A stretch of DNA of 12,277 bases from an uncultured Clostridium sp. (GTDB lineage Bacteria; Bacillota; Clostridia; TANB77; CAG-508), in assembly GCA_946498265.1 (NCBI GenBank), contig CAMMNR010000039.1, forward strand, positions 1 to 12,277. The letters run 5' to 3'. The position numbers and the translations under genes were made by a program. Every line of letters begins with the position of its first letter. The stretch's first letter is position 1. Positions 1-7,356 of the stretch are shown here, piece by piece. Under the pieces are notes generated by a model. That model saw only the letters and a program-made list of their open reading frames with translations. It made no database searches and had not been told where the DNA came from.

Positions 1-166
1 AACGATTTTTGACTTACCTATAAGAGTTGTATACTATGCGAGGGTATCAACAGAAAAAGAAGAGCAAATTAATTCCTTAGAGAATCAAGTATCATTTTTT
101 GAAAATTATATTAGAAAAAATGTTAATTGGACTTTTATTCGTGGATATGTAGATGAAGGAATAAGT

Positions 167-167
167 C
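167..167 (+). other. Single-base insertion (frameshift) in the recombinase gene
   Basis: Removing the C at 167 turns AGTCGGCACCACT into AGTGGCACCACT. This restores a continuous frame reading YVDEGISGTTSLKRENF, the form expected between the catalytic and recombinase domains of large serine recombinases. There is no long homopolymer at the site, so polymerase slippage or a homopolymer sequencing error is not the obvious cause. Confidence 0.85.
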
Positions 168-1616
168 GGCACCACTTCCCTAAAGCGTGAAAATTTTATG
201 CAAATGATAGAAGATAGTAAAAAAGGAATATTTGATTTAATAGTAGCCAAAGAGGTTTCAAGGTTTTCTCGTGATACGATTGATAGTTTATTTTACACTA
301 GAAAATTATTAGAATATGATGTATGCGTTTATTTTTTATCAGACAATATAATAACTGCATCAAATGATGGAGAATTAAGACTGACAATCATGTCTAGCAT
401 GGCACAAGATGAAGTTCGTAAAATATCTGAAAGAACAAAATTTGGTTTTAAAAGAGCAGTTGAAAAAGGAACAGTTTTAGGAACAAATAATATTTGGGGC
501 TATAAAAAAGAAAAAGGAAAACTTATAATAGATGAAATGGAAGCTCCACTAATTAGAACAATTTTTAATACATATGCAAATAATCAAAAGATAGGTTTAA
601 AGAAGTTATCTATTGAACTAGCCAAACAAGGATATTATAACCGAAATGGGAATGTCCTTCATCAAAATACATTAAAAAAAATCATTCAAAATCCTAAATA
701 TAAAGGATATTATACAGGAGGTTTATCAACTGTTGTAGATTACAGAACTAAGAAAAGGAATTTCTATGATAAACAAGAATGGAAAGTATTTAAAGATTAT
801 GAAAAAGTACCTCCAATTGTGTCAGAAGAATTATGGGATAAGGCAAATCAAAAATTATTAAGTAGAAGCAAATCTGCTAAAATGTACCAAAAACATCAAA
901 CTACCTATCCCCTTTCTGGTAAATTATATTGTAAAAAGCATAAATGTGGTTTTGTAAGAAAAATAAGACATTACAAAAATAAGGAAGACGTTATATATTG
1001 GTATTGTGGAGAATTTCATAAAAAAGGAAAAAAGAATTGTGTACCTGCTTGTTTTAAGGAAGAAGATTTATATAATATTTTGCTTATCATTTTTAAAAAA
1101 TACGAAATCTATAAAGAAGAAATTGCAGAAGAACTGATGTCATTTTATTTAGAGCTTTCAAAAGAAGAAGAAAATATAGAAAAAGAAGAAATGATAATAA
1201 ATGAAATAAAAGTTCTTGAAAATAAGAAAGATAAACTATTGGATTTAGCTTTAGATGGCTTTTTAAGCAAAGAAGAATTACAGATAAAGAAAGTATCTAT
1301 TGGAAAAGAAATTTCTAGTTTAAATTTAAAATTAAAAGAAATAGAAGATAAGAAAAATAAAGTAAATAATAGCAAACAATCTTTTAAGCAATATAGCAAA
1401 AAACTAAAAGAAAATGTATTAAAAGAACTAGTGATAACCAAAGAGAATTTAAAAACTTATATTGAAGAACTCTTAGATAAAATAATTGTAGAAGAATTAG
1501 AACAAGAAACCCAAGTGTATTTAAAAATCATCCTTGCAGGAAACAATATAATAAAATATGGTATTCCTGTAAAACTCAGGCAAGTCAGTCAAATAAAGAA
1601 AAACAAAGTGGCTGAT

Positions 1617-2951
1617 TTAAAAAATCTCCCACTTTGTCACTCCCATACACATAGTAATCATCTGTTTACCAGAACAACAACATTTTTTAAAAAAGCCATC
1701 CATATTAAAAGCAATTCTAGGCAAATATCCTAAATCCTCCAAAAAAGTAAACAAAGGAAAGAAAATAGCCATAGGAGGAAGCATAACAGAAATTATCCAA
1801 GTCAAAGTTCGAAAAACTCCTGAAATAAGCATATCTGAAAGCCAAACAGGACAATTAATATAATTAGCAAAAGAAAGTAACTGTTCTTGGATAAAACCAA
1901 AAAACGAAAATAACATCTGGGAAGGATAATTAGCACCAACAATAGTAATCCAAAAAATTATTCCCAAAAACAAAATCATTATTGGAATACCAAAAGTTTT
2001 AGAAGTTAATATTTTATCAATTTTTCTATCTCTATTAGAATAATTAACATTCTCAAAAGTACAAACTTTATTACAAATTTCTTCAGCTTCTTGCATTATA
2101 GAAGATGTAATAGTGTCTTTAAAATTTGATTTTTTAATTCCTATATCAGATAATTCCTTTTCAATTTCAAGTTTTAAATCATTAATTGAAACATTATTAG
2201 AAATATTAATATTTAAATTATTTTCAATAGATTTTATTATACTTTGTTCATCATCTAGTAATTTTAAAGAAATCCATCTGTAAAGTACAGAAGGTAAATC
2301 AAAAAATTCTTTTAATTTTGAATTTAACAATTCGATTTTTTTTTCTATTATGGGTAAATAATGAATTTTTTTAGGAGATGGGATAATATTTTTGTTACAA
2401 ACTTTATAAATAGTATCAAGTAAATTATCCAAACTTTTCTTCTTTCTAGCAATAGTTCCAACAACAGGAACACCTAATAAGTCAGATAAAAGATCTAAAT
2501 CAATTTTTATATGTTTTTTCTTAGCTTCATCTAATAAATTAACACATACAATAACATTATCAGTGATTTCCATAATTTGAAAAACTAAATTTAGATTTCT
2601 TTCTAAACATGTACTATCAACAACTACAACTGTAGCATCTGGATTACCAAAACAAATATAATCTCTTGCTATTTCTTCTTCTTGAGAATCAGATAAGATA
2701 GAATATGTACCAGGAATATCAACTAAAAGAAAATCTTTATCTTTATAATTACAATGGCCAGTAGCATTACTAACAGTTTTTCCAGGCCAATTACCAGTAT
2801 GTTGATGAAGACCTGTTAAGCTATTAAAGATAGTTGATTTTCCAACATTAGGATTTCCAGCAAGAGCAACAGTAAATCCATTTTCATTTTTATAATATTT
2901 AATGTCATCATTTAAAAGAGTATTTCCCATAGAAGATTTAGTAAGCCCCAT
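1617..2951 (-). pseudogene. feoB: Ferrous iron transporter FeoB, truncated by element insertion
   Basis: FeoB imports Fe(II) across the cytoplasmic membrane using an N-terminal G-protein domain and a membrane channel. The 444-residue frame shows G1 GNPNVGKS (residues 32-39), the switch I region NWPGKT (54-59), G3 DIPG (78-81) and G4 NLLD (138-141). A helical linker domain follows, then membrane segments from about residue 320 and the first Gate motif, VMLPPMAIFFPLFTFLEDLG. Homology stops after MCMG, and the last seven residues (VTKWEIF) come from the inserted element. Intact FeoB is normally 600-700 or more residues, so the rest of Gate 1, the core helices and Gate 2 are missing and transport should be lost. 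The ATG is preceded by GAGGTGAAC, a good ribosome binding site. feoA lies 121 bp upstream on the same strand, the usual feoAB arrangement. The identification is secure. Confidence 0.93.
1636..1655. other. Probable attachment-site junction: mobile element end inside feoB
   Basis: On the minus strand, feoB codes for GKQMITMCMG down to about 1641 and then changes to VTKWEIF and a stop, where FeoB proteins continue GFGCNA. The switch from conserved feoB to unrelated sequence marks the element-chromosome boundary at about 1640/1641. The likely core lies in or next to TCCCATACACAT (1641-1652). The other att half and the feoB 3' part would be on the far side of the element, left of this window, so the exact crossover bases cannot be fixed here. 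Confidence 0.7.
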
Positions 2952-3072
2952 ATCTGTTCACCTCATAATTAATATAATATAGTGTATGAATTATTTTTGA
3001 TGAAGTTACAAATATTCAAACTAAAATATCTTGAACAGAAAAAGAAAAAAGGGGTTTTTTAAAAATTTATAT

Positions 3073-3312
3073 TTACTTAGTATAAATTTGAATTAACGAA
3101 GAATCTTCATCTCTTATTGCAATTAAAGATCCTCTGATATCAAAAGCTTTTAGACTACCAGATGGACTCTTAAGTATTGCTTTTATGCAGGTATTTTTTA
3201 CTATCCCTAAATCTAATAATCTTCTTTTCACATTTTCAGAACATTGAATATTATATATAAATCCAGACTGATTGACTGCTAAGTTATTTAAAGTGGTTAT
3301 TTTTTTATTCAT
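3073..3312 (-). CDS. feoA: Ferrous iron transport protein A (FeoA)
   Basis: Small cytoplasmic SH3-like partner of FeoB, thought to modulate the transporter. The 79-residue protein has the family pattern: NVKRRLLDLGIVKNTCIKAI, then SPSGSLKAFDIRGSLIAIRDEDSSLIQI. I chose the ATG at 3312 rather than the in-frame TTG at 3327, because the AGGAGG ribosome binding site (3319-3324) lies within the TTG-initiated extension and is well placed for the ATG. A TATAAT -10 candidate lies on the minus strand at 3346-3341, but I see no good -35 and no clear Fur or DtxR box. Downstream feoB is interrupted, so FeoA is probably left without a working partner unless another feoB exists elsewhere. Confidence 0.92.
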   Translation of the reverse strand: MNKKITTLNNLAVNQSGFIYNIQCSENVKRRLLDLGIVKNTCIKAILKSPSGSLKAFDIRGSLIAIRDEDSSLIQIYTK

Positions 3313-3394
3313 CGAAATCCTCCTCAAGCATAATTACTATATTATATTTTGTCGAAAAATAAAATGTTACTTTTATTTTTTTACACATTTCAAA

Positions 3395-3588
3395 AGTTAC
3401 ATATTATTATGCAATTCCCAATGATATATATTATATTTTAAGCGGGTTTCGTGGGGACCGACACGATACATAATGTTAATTAAATCAACGGTACGACTGT
3501 AAGCGTTGATTTATTTACAGTATGTAAAGTGTTGGGATAGCGGAAAATATAATATATATCATTGGGGATTGCATAATAAGCGGTAACT
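3395..3588. mobile_element. MITE-like hairpin element with candidate target duplication
   Basis: This 194-bp non-coding block sits between divergent feoA and dut. Its ends are inverted (AGTTAC at 3395-3400, GTAACT at 3583-3588) and flanked by direct TTCAAA copies at 3389-3394 and 3589-3594, as a 6-bp target duplication would look. After a 3-base interruption, positions 3404-3439 and 3544-3579 pair over 36 bp with one G-T wobble. The centre folds further: AAATCAACG (3482-3490) pairs with CGTTGATTT (3504-3512), and CGACAC (3459-3464) with GTGTTG (3529-3534). No open frame is present. The rest of the 3313-3687 gap holds only the feoA leader and, upstream of dut, a TTGACA (3627-3632) without a convincing -10. 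It could instead be a structured RNA gene. Palindromy is directly visible; mobility is inferred. Confidence 0.65.
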
Positions 3589-3687
3589 TTCAAATTCTAG
3601 AACAATATAACTTAAAAAATTTACTATTGACAATTAAAAAAATATATGAAAAAATGAGAAAAATACAAAATGAAAGGAAGAATAAAA

Positions 3688-4149
3688 ATGGAAAAAATAA
3701 GAGGATTTGAAATAGCAAAAGGTTTTGAAGATAAAAACATAAACCTACCAATTAGAAAAACAAAATATTCAGCTGGATATGATATAGAAGCGGCAGAAGA
3801 TGTTACAATACCAAGTTTTAAAAAAGGAACAAATCCAACATTAATAAAAACAGGCTTAAAAGCATATATGCAAGATGATGAAATGTTATTATTATATAAC
3901 AGAAGCTCAAACCCTAAGAAAAAAGGATTAATATTAGCAAATAGTGTAGGAGTAGTAGATAAAGATTATTATGGGAATTCAGATAATGATGGACATATAA
4001 TGTTTGCATTTTACAATATAAAAGAAGAAGACATAGAAATAAAAAAAGGGGAAGTAATAGGACAAGGAATATTCCAAAAATACTTAGTTACAGACAATGA
4101 TAGTGCAGAAGGAGAAAGAATGGGAGGATTTGGTTCAACTAATAAATAA
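3688..4149 (+). CDS. dut: dUTP diphosphatase (trimeric dUTPase family)
   Basis: Hydrolyses dUTP to dUMP and pyrophosphate in the cytoplasm, keeping uracil out of DNA and supplying dUMP for thymidylate synthesis. The 153-residue protein shows the five dUTPase motifs in order: AGYDIEAAED (29-38), YNRSSNP (70-76), NSVGVVDKDYYG (85-96, with the catalytic-type Asp at 91), GQGIF (125-129) and the C-terminal RMGGFGST (144-151) that closes over the nucleotide. Motif IV is looser than the usual R-I-A-Q-form, but the others are convincing. The ATG at 3688 is preferred over the one at 3670 because the AAAGGAAG ribosome binding site lies between them. It stands alone, ending in the terminator at 4253-4282. 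Confidence 0.9.
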   Translation: MEKIRGFEIAKGFEDKNINLPIRKTKYSAGYDIEAAEDVTIPSFKKGTNPTLIKTGLKAYMQDDEMLLLYNRSSNPKKKGLILANSVGVVDKDYYGNSDNDGHIMFAFYNIKEEDIEIKKGEVIGQGIFQKYLVTDNDSAEGERMGGFGSTNK

Positions 4150-4252
4150 TTATTAATATTATAGGAAAAAACAAAACTATATTGCAAAAAAAAATGAAAA
4201 AATTTATCCTTAGAGTATCAAGAATTACAGAGAAAATATACATAAAAATTAG

Positions 4253-4282
4253 CGGTAAAGGCTTTGACTTTTACCGTTTTTT
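4253..4282 (+). terminator. Intrinsic terminator after dut
   Basis: CGGTAAA (4253-4259) pairs with TTTACCG (4270-4276), followed by six T (4277-4282). It lies about 100 bp after the dut stop. Its loop and 3' arm contain the -35 box of the carD promoter, so the two signals overlap physically. Confidence 0.75.
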
Positions 4283-4292
4283 GTAGTATAAT
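4264..4292 (+). promoter_or_regulatory. SigA-type promoter for carD
   Basis: TTGACT (4264-4269), a 17-base spacer, then a perfect TATAAT (4287-4292). Transcription would start near 4299, giving a leader of about 88 bases before the carD ATG. Confidence 0.8.
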
Positions 4293-4311
4293 AAATATGG
4301 TTAAAAAATCC

Positions 4312-4351
4312 AGTAAAGTTATTAATTGACATAACTTTATTATCTTTTTTT
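4312..4351 (+). terminator. Terminator-like hairpin in the carD leader (possible attenuator)
   Basis: TAAAGTTAT (4314-4322) pairs with ATAACTTTA (4331-4339), extendable by a G-U and an A-U pair, with an 8-base loop. After a TATC spacer comes a run of seven T (4345-4351). It sits downstream of the carD promoter and upstream of its ribosome binding site, so it would act on carD transcripts. The stem has only one G-C pair, so it may be weak. No alternative antiterminator pairing is obvious. Confidence 0.5.
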
Positions 4352-4386
4352 CGCCGAATATCAAAATACTGAAAGGAGTGGCTTAC

Positions 4387-4956
4387 ATGTTTAATGTAGG
4401 AGATAAAATAGTATACCCAATGCATGGAGCAGGAGTAATAGATTCAATTGAGGAAAAAGATATTTTAGGGGAGAAACAATCTTATTACATACTAAAAATG
4501 CCAGGAGAAGTTAAAGTAATGGTACCAACAGCTAAGGCAGAAGAAGTAGGGGTAAGAAACATTATAGATAAAAGTTCAGCAGATGCTGTAATTGGAGTAT
4601 TAGAACAAGACGAAACAGCTATGGACAAAAATTGGAATAAACGTTATAGAGATAATATGGAAAAGATGAAAAGCGGAGATATATACGAAATTGCAGATGT
4701 TGTTAGAAACTTAAGTTTTAAACAAAAAGAAAAAGGATTATCAACAGGAGAGAAAAAAATGTTGAATAATGCTAAACAAATTTTAGTTAGTGAACTAGTT
4801 TTAGCAGAACATTCATCTAAAGAAGAAATAGAACAATTAATAGACAATAAAATAAATACTTCATTTATGATGTTTAGATCAGAAGAAGTACAACCACAAA
4901 ATATAGTAAACAAATTTATACCTTTTGATAGTACAAGTACAGGAACAGAAGAATAA
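4387..4956 (+). CDS. carD: CarD family transcriptional regulator
   Basis: CarD-type proteins bind the RNA polymerase beta subunit through an N-terminal Tudor-like domain and DNA through a C-terminal helical domain, affecting promoter open-complex stability. The 189-residue protein begins with the hallmark FNVGDKIVYPMHGAGVI, continues with KQSYYILKMPGEVKVMVP (Tudor-like domain, about 1-60), and ends in a helical region including YEIADVVRNLSFKQKEKGLSTGEKKMLNNA. The ATG at 4387 is chosen over the in-frame GTG at 4378 because AGGAG (4374-4378) overlaps the GTG and lies 8 bases before the ATG. It has its own strong promoter and terminator, and a leader hairpin that may attenuate transcription. Assignment to the family is firm; which promoters it controls is unknown. 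Confidence 0.92.
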   Translation: MFNVGDKIVYPMHGAGVIDSIEEKDILGEKQSYYILKMPGEVKVMVPTAKAEEVGVRNIIDKSSADAVIGVLEQDETAMDKNWNKRYRDNMEKMKSGDIYEIADVVRNLSFKQKEKGLSTGEKKMLNNAKQILVSELVLAEHSSKEEIEQLIDNKINTSFMMFRSEEVQPQNIVNKFIPFDSTSTGTEE

Positions 4957-4980
4957 TTTTTATATTTTAATAATAAAAGA

Positions 4981-5017
4981 GAGATGTTGTATATATAAGT
5001 GCAATGTCTCATTTTTT
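4981..5017 (+). terminator. Intrinsic terminator after carD
   Basis: GAGATGTTGTA (4981-4991) pairs with TGCAATGTCTC (5000-5010) using three G-U pairs, with an 8-base loop, then six T at 5012-5017. It lies 24 bases after the carD stop. Confidence 0.7.
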
Positions 5018-5100
5018 AGGTTATAGGAAATTTCTACGAATGTAAATCATATAATGTAAAAACATATTTATAAGAAAAATATAGGATAGTAGGAGGACTA

Positions 5101-5991
5101 ATGGAATATATAAATAAATTATCGAATTTTTTATCAAATATATTAGGAGTAGAAACAGATTATATAAAATTAACAATTATAAGTATTGAAATTTTAATAG
5201 TAATATATTTTGTCAAAATAATAACAAAAAAGATATATTCAAAATCTAATGTTAGTGGAAAAAAGAAATTTACTTATAATAGAAGTATACAAATGATCTT
5301 AAATGTAATAAGTTTCATTTTAATATTATTAGTTTGGAGCGAAAAATTACAAAATATAATAACATTAATAAGTTTTATATCAGCAGGTCTTACAATTGCA
5401 ATAAGAGAAATAATATTCAACTTTTTTGCAGGTATATATATAAAATTTTCAAAACCATTTGAATTAGAAGATAGAATAGAAATTGATGGAATAAGAGGAG
5501 ATGTTATAAAAATAAATGCACTAGGATTTGAAGTTTTAGATGTTCAAGAAAAAGAAAAAGGTGAACAGAGTACAGGAAAAATAACACATGTTCCTAATTC
5601 AAAGGTATTTCAAGAACCATTAAAAAATTATGTTAAAGCATTTAAATATATATGGGATGAGATTACAATAGATATAAATATAAATTCAGATTTAGAAAAA
5701 ACAAAGGAAATAATTTACAATATATTAAAAGAAGATGAAATATTAAAAACAATACCAGAGAAAATGGAAGATGCTATTGATGATGTGACTGTTGAATATA
5801 GGATATATTATAATGAACTTATGCCAATTATATATACAAAGATAGTAAAAGATTATATAGAATTATCAGTAAGATTCTTGGTACATCCTAAAAAAGCTAG
5901 AAACGTCGAAAATAATATTTATGAGAAAATTCTAGAGGAATATAAAAATGGAAATATTGATTTAATTGCGAAAGAAGGAAATAAGATTTAG
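5101..5991 (+). CDS. MscS family mechanosensitive ion channel
   Basis: Small-conductance mechanosensitive channel of the cytoplasmic membrane, opening under membrane tension to release solutes after osmotic downshock. The 296-residue protein has three predicted membrane helices (about 22-42, 62-80 and the pore helix 87-115). The pore helix reads ISAGLTIAIREIIFNFFAGIYI, with the small-residue spacing typical of MscS TM3. The beta domain follows (KPFELEDRIEIDGIRGDVIKINALGF, about 118-143), then an alpha/beta vestibule domain to the C terminus. Length matches the short MscS class. AGGAGG (5091-5096) lies only 4 bases before the ATG. It is a single-gene unit between the carD terminator and the tRNA cluster. 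A TATAAT at 5050-5055 may be its -10, but no good -35 is visible. Confidence 0.9.
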   Translation: MEYINKLSNFLSNILGVETDYIKLTIISIEILIVIYFVKIITKKIYSKSNVSGKKKFTYNRSIQMILNVISFILILLVWSEKLQNIITLISFISAGLTIAIREIIFNFFAGIYIKFSKPFELEDRIEIDGIRGDVIKINALGFEVLDVQEKEKGEQSTGKITHVPNSKVFQEPLKNYVKAFKYIWDEITIDININSDLEKTKEIIYNILKEDEILKTIPEKMEDAIDDVTVEYRIYYNELMPIIYTKIVKDYIELSVRFLVHPKKARNVENNIYEKILEEYKNGNIDLIAKEGNKI

Positions 5992-6012
5992 AATAATTTT
6001 ATCACTAAATAG

Positions 6013-6043
6013 AAACCAATTTTACTTATGTAGAATTGGTTTT
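6013..6043 (+). terminator. Possible weak terminator after the MscS gene
   Basis: AAACCAATT (6013-6021) pairs perfectly with AATTGGTTT (6034-6042) around a 12-base loop. Only four T (6040-6043) are present, and they overlap the stem, so termination would be weak. It lies 22 bases after the stop codon. Confidence 0.4.
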
Positions 6044-6194
6044 ACCTGCTAAAATGAAACAGATTCTTAGTATAGAATAATTAATTTTAATTAAAATTAA
6101 CAGTTATTATTATAATATAACTAAGGAAAATCAGATAATTCTAAGATTAATTGTAACAAATTTTCAAAGTAATGAAAAAATTTTAAAAAAACAC

Positions 6195-6223
6195 TTGACA
6201 AGTATATAAAAAACTTGTATAAT
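6195..6223 (+). promoter_or_regulatory. Consensus SigA promoter of the tRNA cluster
   Basis: Both boxes are perfect: TTGACA (6195-6200), a 17-base spacer, TATAAT (6218-6223). The start point would be near 6230, about 14 bases before tRNA-Val. This fits strong, growth-linked stable RNA transcription. Confidence 0.9.
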
Positions 6224-6243
6224 TAAACTCGTCGAAAGAACAT

Positions 6244-6319
6244 GGTCGCTTAGCTCAGCTGGGAGAGCATCTGCCTTACAAGCAGGGGGTCACAGGTTCG
6301 AGCCCTGTAGCGACCACCA
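6244..6319 (+). tRNA. tRNA-Val (anticodon TAC)
   Basis: A 76-base cloverleaf. Acceptor GGTCGCT pairs with AGCGACC; the D arm is GCTC/GAGC; the anticodon loop CTTACAA contains TAC; the T arm is ACAGG-TTCGAGC-CCTGT; the 3' CCA is encoded. First gene of a three-tRNA cluster. Confidence 0.97.
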
Positions 6320-6328
6320 AGTTTTTAC

Positions 6329-6405
6329 GGCCCGGTAGTTCAGTTGGTTAGAACGCTAGCCTGTCACGCTAGAGGTCGACGGTTCGAGCCCGTTCCGGGT
6401 CGCCA
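6329..6405 (+). tRNA. tRNA-Asp (anticodon GTC)
   Basis: A 77-base cloverleaf. Acceptor GGCCCGG pairs with CCGGGTC (one G-T pair). Anticodon stem CTAGC/GCTAG encloses CTGTCAC, giving GTC. The T arm is GACGG-TTCGAGC-CCGTT. The discriminator base is G, as usual for Asp, and CCA is encoded. It lies 9 bases after tRNA-Val. Confidence 0.97.
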
Positions 6406-6418
6406 TTTTTTTATAAAT

Positions 6419-6494
<76 letters not shown>

Positions 6495-6546
6495 AATACT
6501 TTATATATTTTTAATAAAAATTAGAAAATAAAATTTACAAAATATT

Positions 6547-6578
6547 ACAGGATATGTATTTGTATATACATATCCTGT
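6547..6578. other. Perfect 13-bp inverted repeat downstream of the tRNA cluster
   Basis: ACAGGATATGTAT (6547-6559) pairs exactly with ATACATATCCTGT (6566-6578) around a 6-base loop. It lacks a following T run, so it is not a standard intrinsic terminator, although it could mark the end of the tRNA transcript or be a protein-binding operator. Apart from this and the ruvC promoter candidate, the 6495-6840 stretch shows only AT-rich sequence and a 14-codon Lys/Gln frame (6742-6786) that I do not credit. Confidence 0.6.
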
Positions 6579-6685
6579 ATTGCTTGTATAACAAACTTTA
6601 TCATTTGAGTTAATATAAGTGTACTTTTTTTTTATATTTGTCGAAGAAGTTTTAATTTTTTTTCTATTATTTTTAAATAAAAGTA

Positions 6686-6713
6686 TTGAAAAAACAACTA
6701 AATATGATATATT
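6686..6713 (+). promoter_or_regulatory. Possible promoter for ruvC-holA
   Basis: TTGAAA (6686-6691), a 16-base spacer and TATATT (6708-6713). The match is fair, but such matches arise by chance in sequence this AT-rich. It would give a leader of about 120 bases. Confidence 0.4.
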
Positions 6714-6840
6714 AATATAAAAGAAAGAAGTAATTAATAAAATGCAAAAACAGAAAAAACAACAGAAACAACAAGAAAAAATGTAGAACAAAAAATATTT
6801 TTAGAAGAATTAAATCACAAATTCAAAGGAAGAGATAACA

Positions 6841-7326
6841 ATGAGAATACTAGGAATTGACCCAGGATTTGCAATAACAGGGTATAGCATAATAGATTAT
6901 ATAGGAAACAAATTCAAACTAATAACATCAGGAGCAATACTAACAGATGCAAAAACATCATTTCCATTAAGATTAGAAAAGATTTATTATGAATTAAAAG
7001 ACATAATAGAAAATTATAAACCAGATTGCATGTCAATAGAAGAACTATTTTTTAACAACAATGCAAAAACAGCAATAAATGTAGCACAAGCTAGAGGAGT
7101 AATATTAATGACAGCAAGGATAAATAAAGTAGACACATATGAATATACACCTCTTCAAGTAAAACAAGCAGTAGTAGGATATGGAAGAGCAGATAAAATG
7201 CAAGTACAACGAATGGTAAAAATGATTTTGAATACTGAAGAATTGCCAAAATTAGATGATATAACAGATAGCATGGCTATTGCAATTTGTCATGCACATT
7301 CAGCCAAATTTGCTGAAAAACTTTAA
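6841..7326 (+). CDS. ruvC: Holliday junction endonuclease RuvC
   Basis: Resolves Holliday junctions by paired nicking, working with the RuvAB branch-migration motor in recombinational repair. The 161-residue protein begins MRILGIDPGFAITGY with the catalytic Asp at 7. It has the second acidic site in SIEELFFNNNAKTA (Glu67), the VGYGRADKMQVQRMV junction-binding region, and the C-terminal DDITDSMAIAICHAH with Asp140 and Asp143 completing the metal site. Length is usual for the family. AAAGGAAGAG lies just before the ATG. ruvA and ruvB are not next to it. holA starts 30 bp downstream, probably in the same transcript. Confidence 0.95.
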   Translation: MRILGIDPGFAITGYSIIDYIGNKFKLITSGAILTDAKTSFPLRLEKIYYELKDIIENYKPDCMSIEELFFNNNAKTAINVAQARGVILMTARINKVDTYEYTPLQVKQAVVGYGRADKMQVQRMVKMILNTEELPKLDDITDSMAIAICHAHSAKFAEKL

Positions 7327-7356
7327 AACTAAATTATTATACAAGGATGAATTATA

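Larger units (their letters stand above)
2..1733 (+). pseudogene. Large serine recombinase of an integrative element, frameshifted and missing its 5' end
   Basis: Site-specific DNA recombinase of the large serine (resolvase/invertase) family, which joins att sites through a serine-DNA link. Frame 2 from the window edge reads the resolvase start YYARVSTE, with the likely nucleophile Ser codon at 47-49, and runs to 166. An extra C at 167 shifts the frame to a TGA at 188-190. From 168 the protein resumes with GTTSLKRENFMQM, the VSRFSRDTID arginine motif, a recombinase domain, a zinc ribbon (Cys at residues 245, 250, 270, 281, 285 counted from the ATG at 198), a long charged coiled coil (about 310-420) and a basic tail. 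The open part from 198 gives 511 residues but lacks the catalytic serine, so it should not recombine. The last 30 or so codons (after 1640) are antisense feoB sequence. The gene points out of the element, as expected for an integrase next to its att site. The family is certain; whether the frameshift is real or a sequencing error is not. Confidence 0.9.

Noticed and set aside
1145..1441. Minus-strand frame inside the recombinase
   Set aside because: It is a Ser/Phe-rich shadow of the lysine/glutamate-rich coiled coil on the plus strand.
2952..3072. A separate terminator or promoter between feoA and feoB
   Set aside because: Only a weak AAAAAA-CCCC-TTTTTT foldback and poorly spaced boxes are visible. 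The two genes are more simply one operon.
3313..3400. Fur or DtxR-type iron box upstream of feoA
   Set aside because: No stretch matches the Fur or DtxR palindromes well. The AT-rich sequence gives partial matches everywhere.
3627..3655. TTGACA before dut as a promoter
   Set aside because: The -35 box is perfect, but the bases 17 positions on (AAAAAT) are a poor -10 and TATATG lies only 10 bases away. A promoter probably exists here, but I cannot place it.
6742..6786. Fourteen-codon frame MQKQKKQQKQQEKM upstream of ruvC, a possible leader peptide
   Set aside because: It has low-complexity Lys/Gln codons in an A-rich tract and no properly spaced ribosome binding site, so it is not distinguishable from chance.
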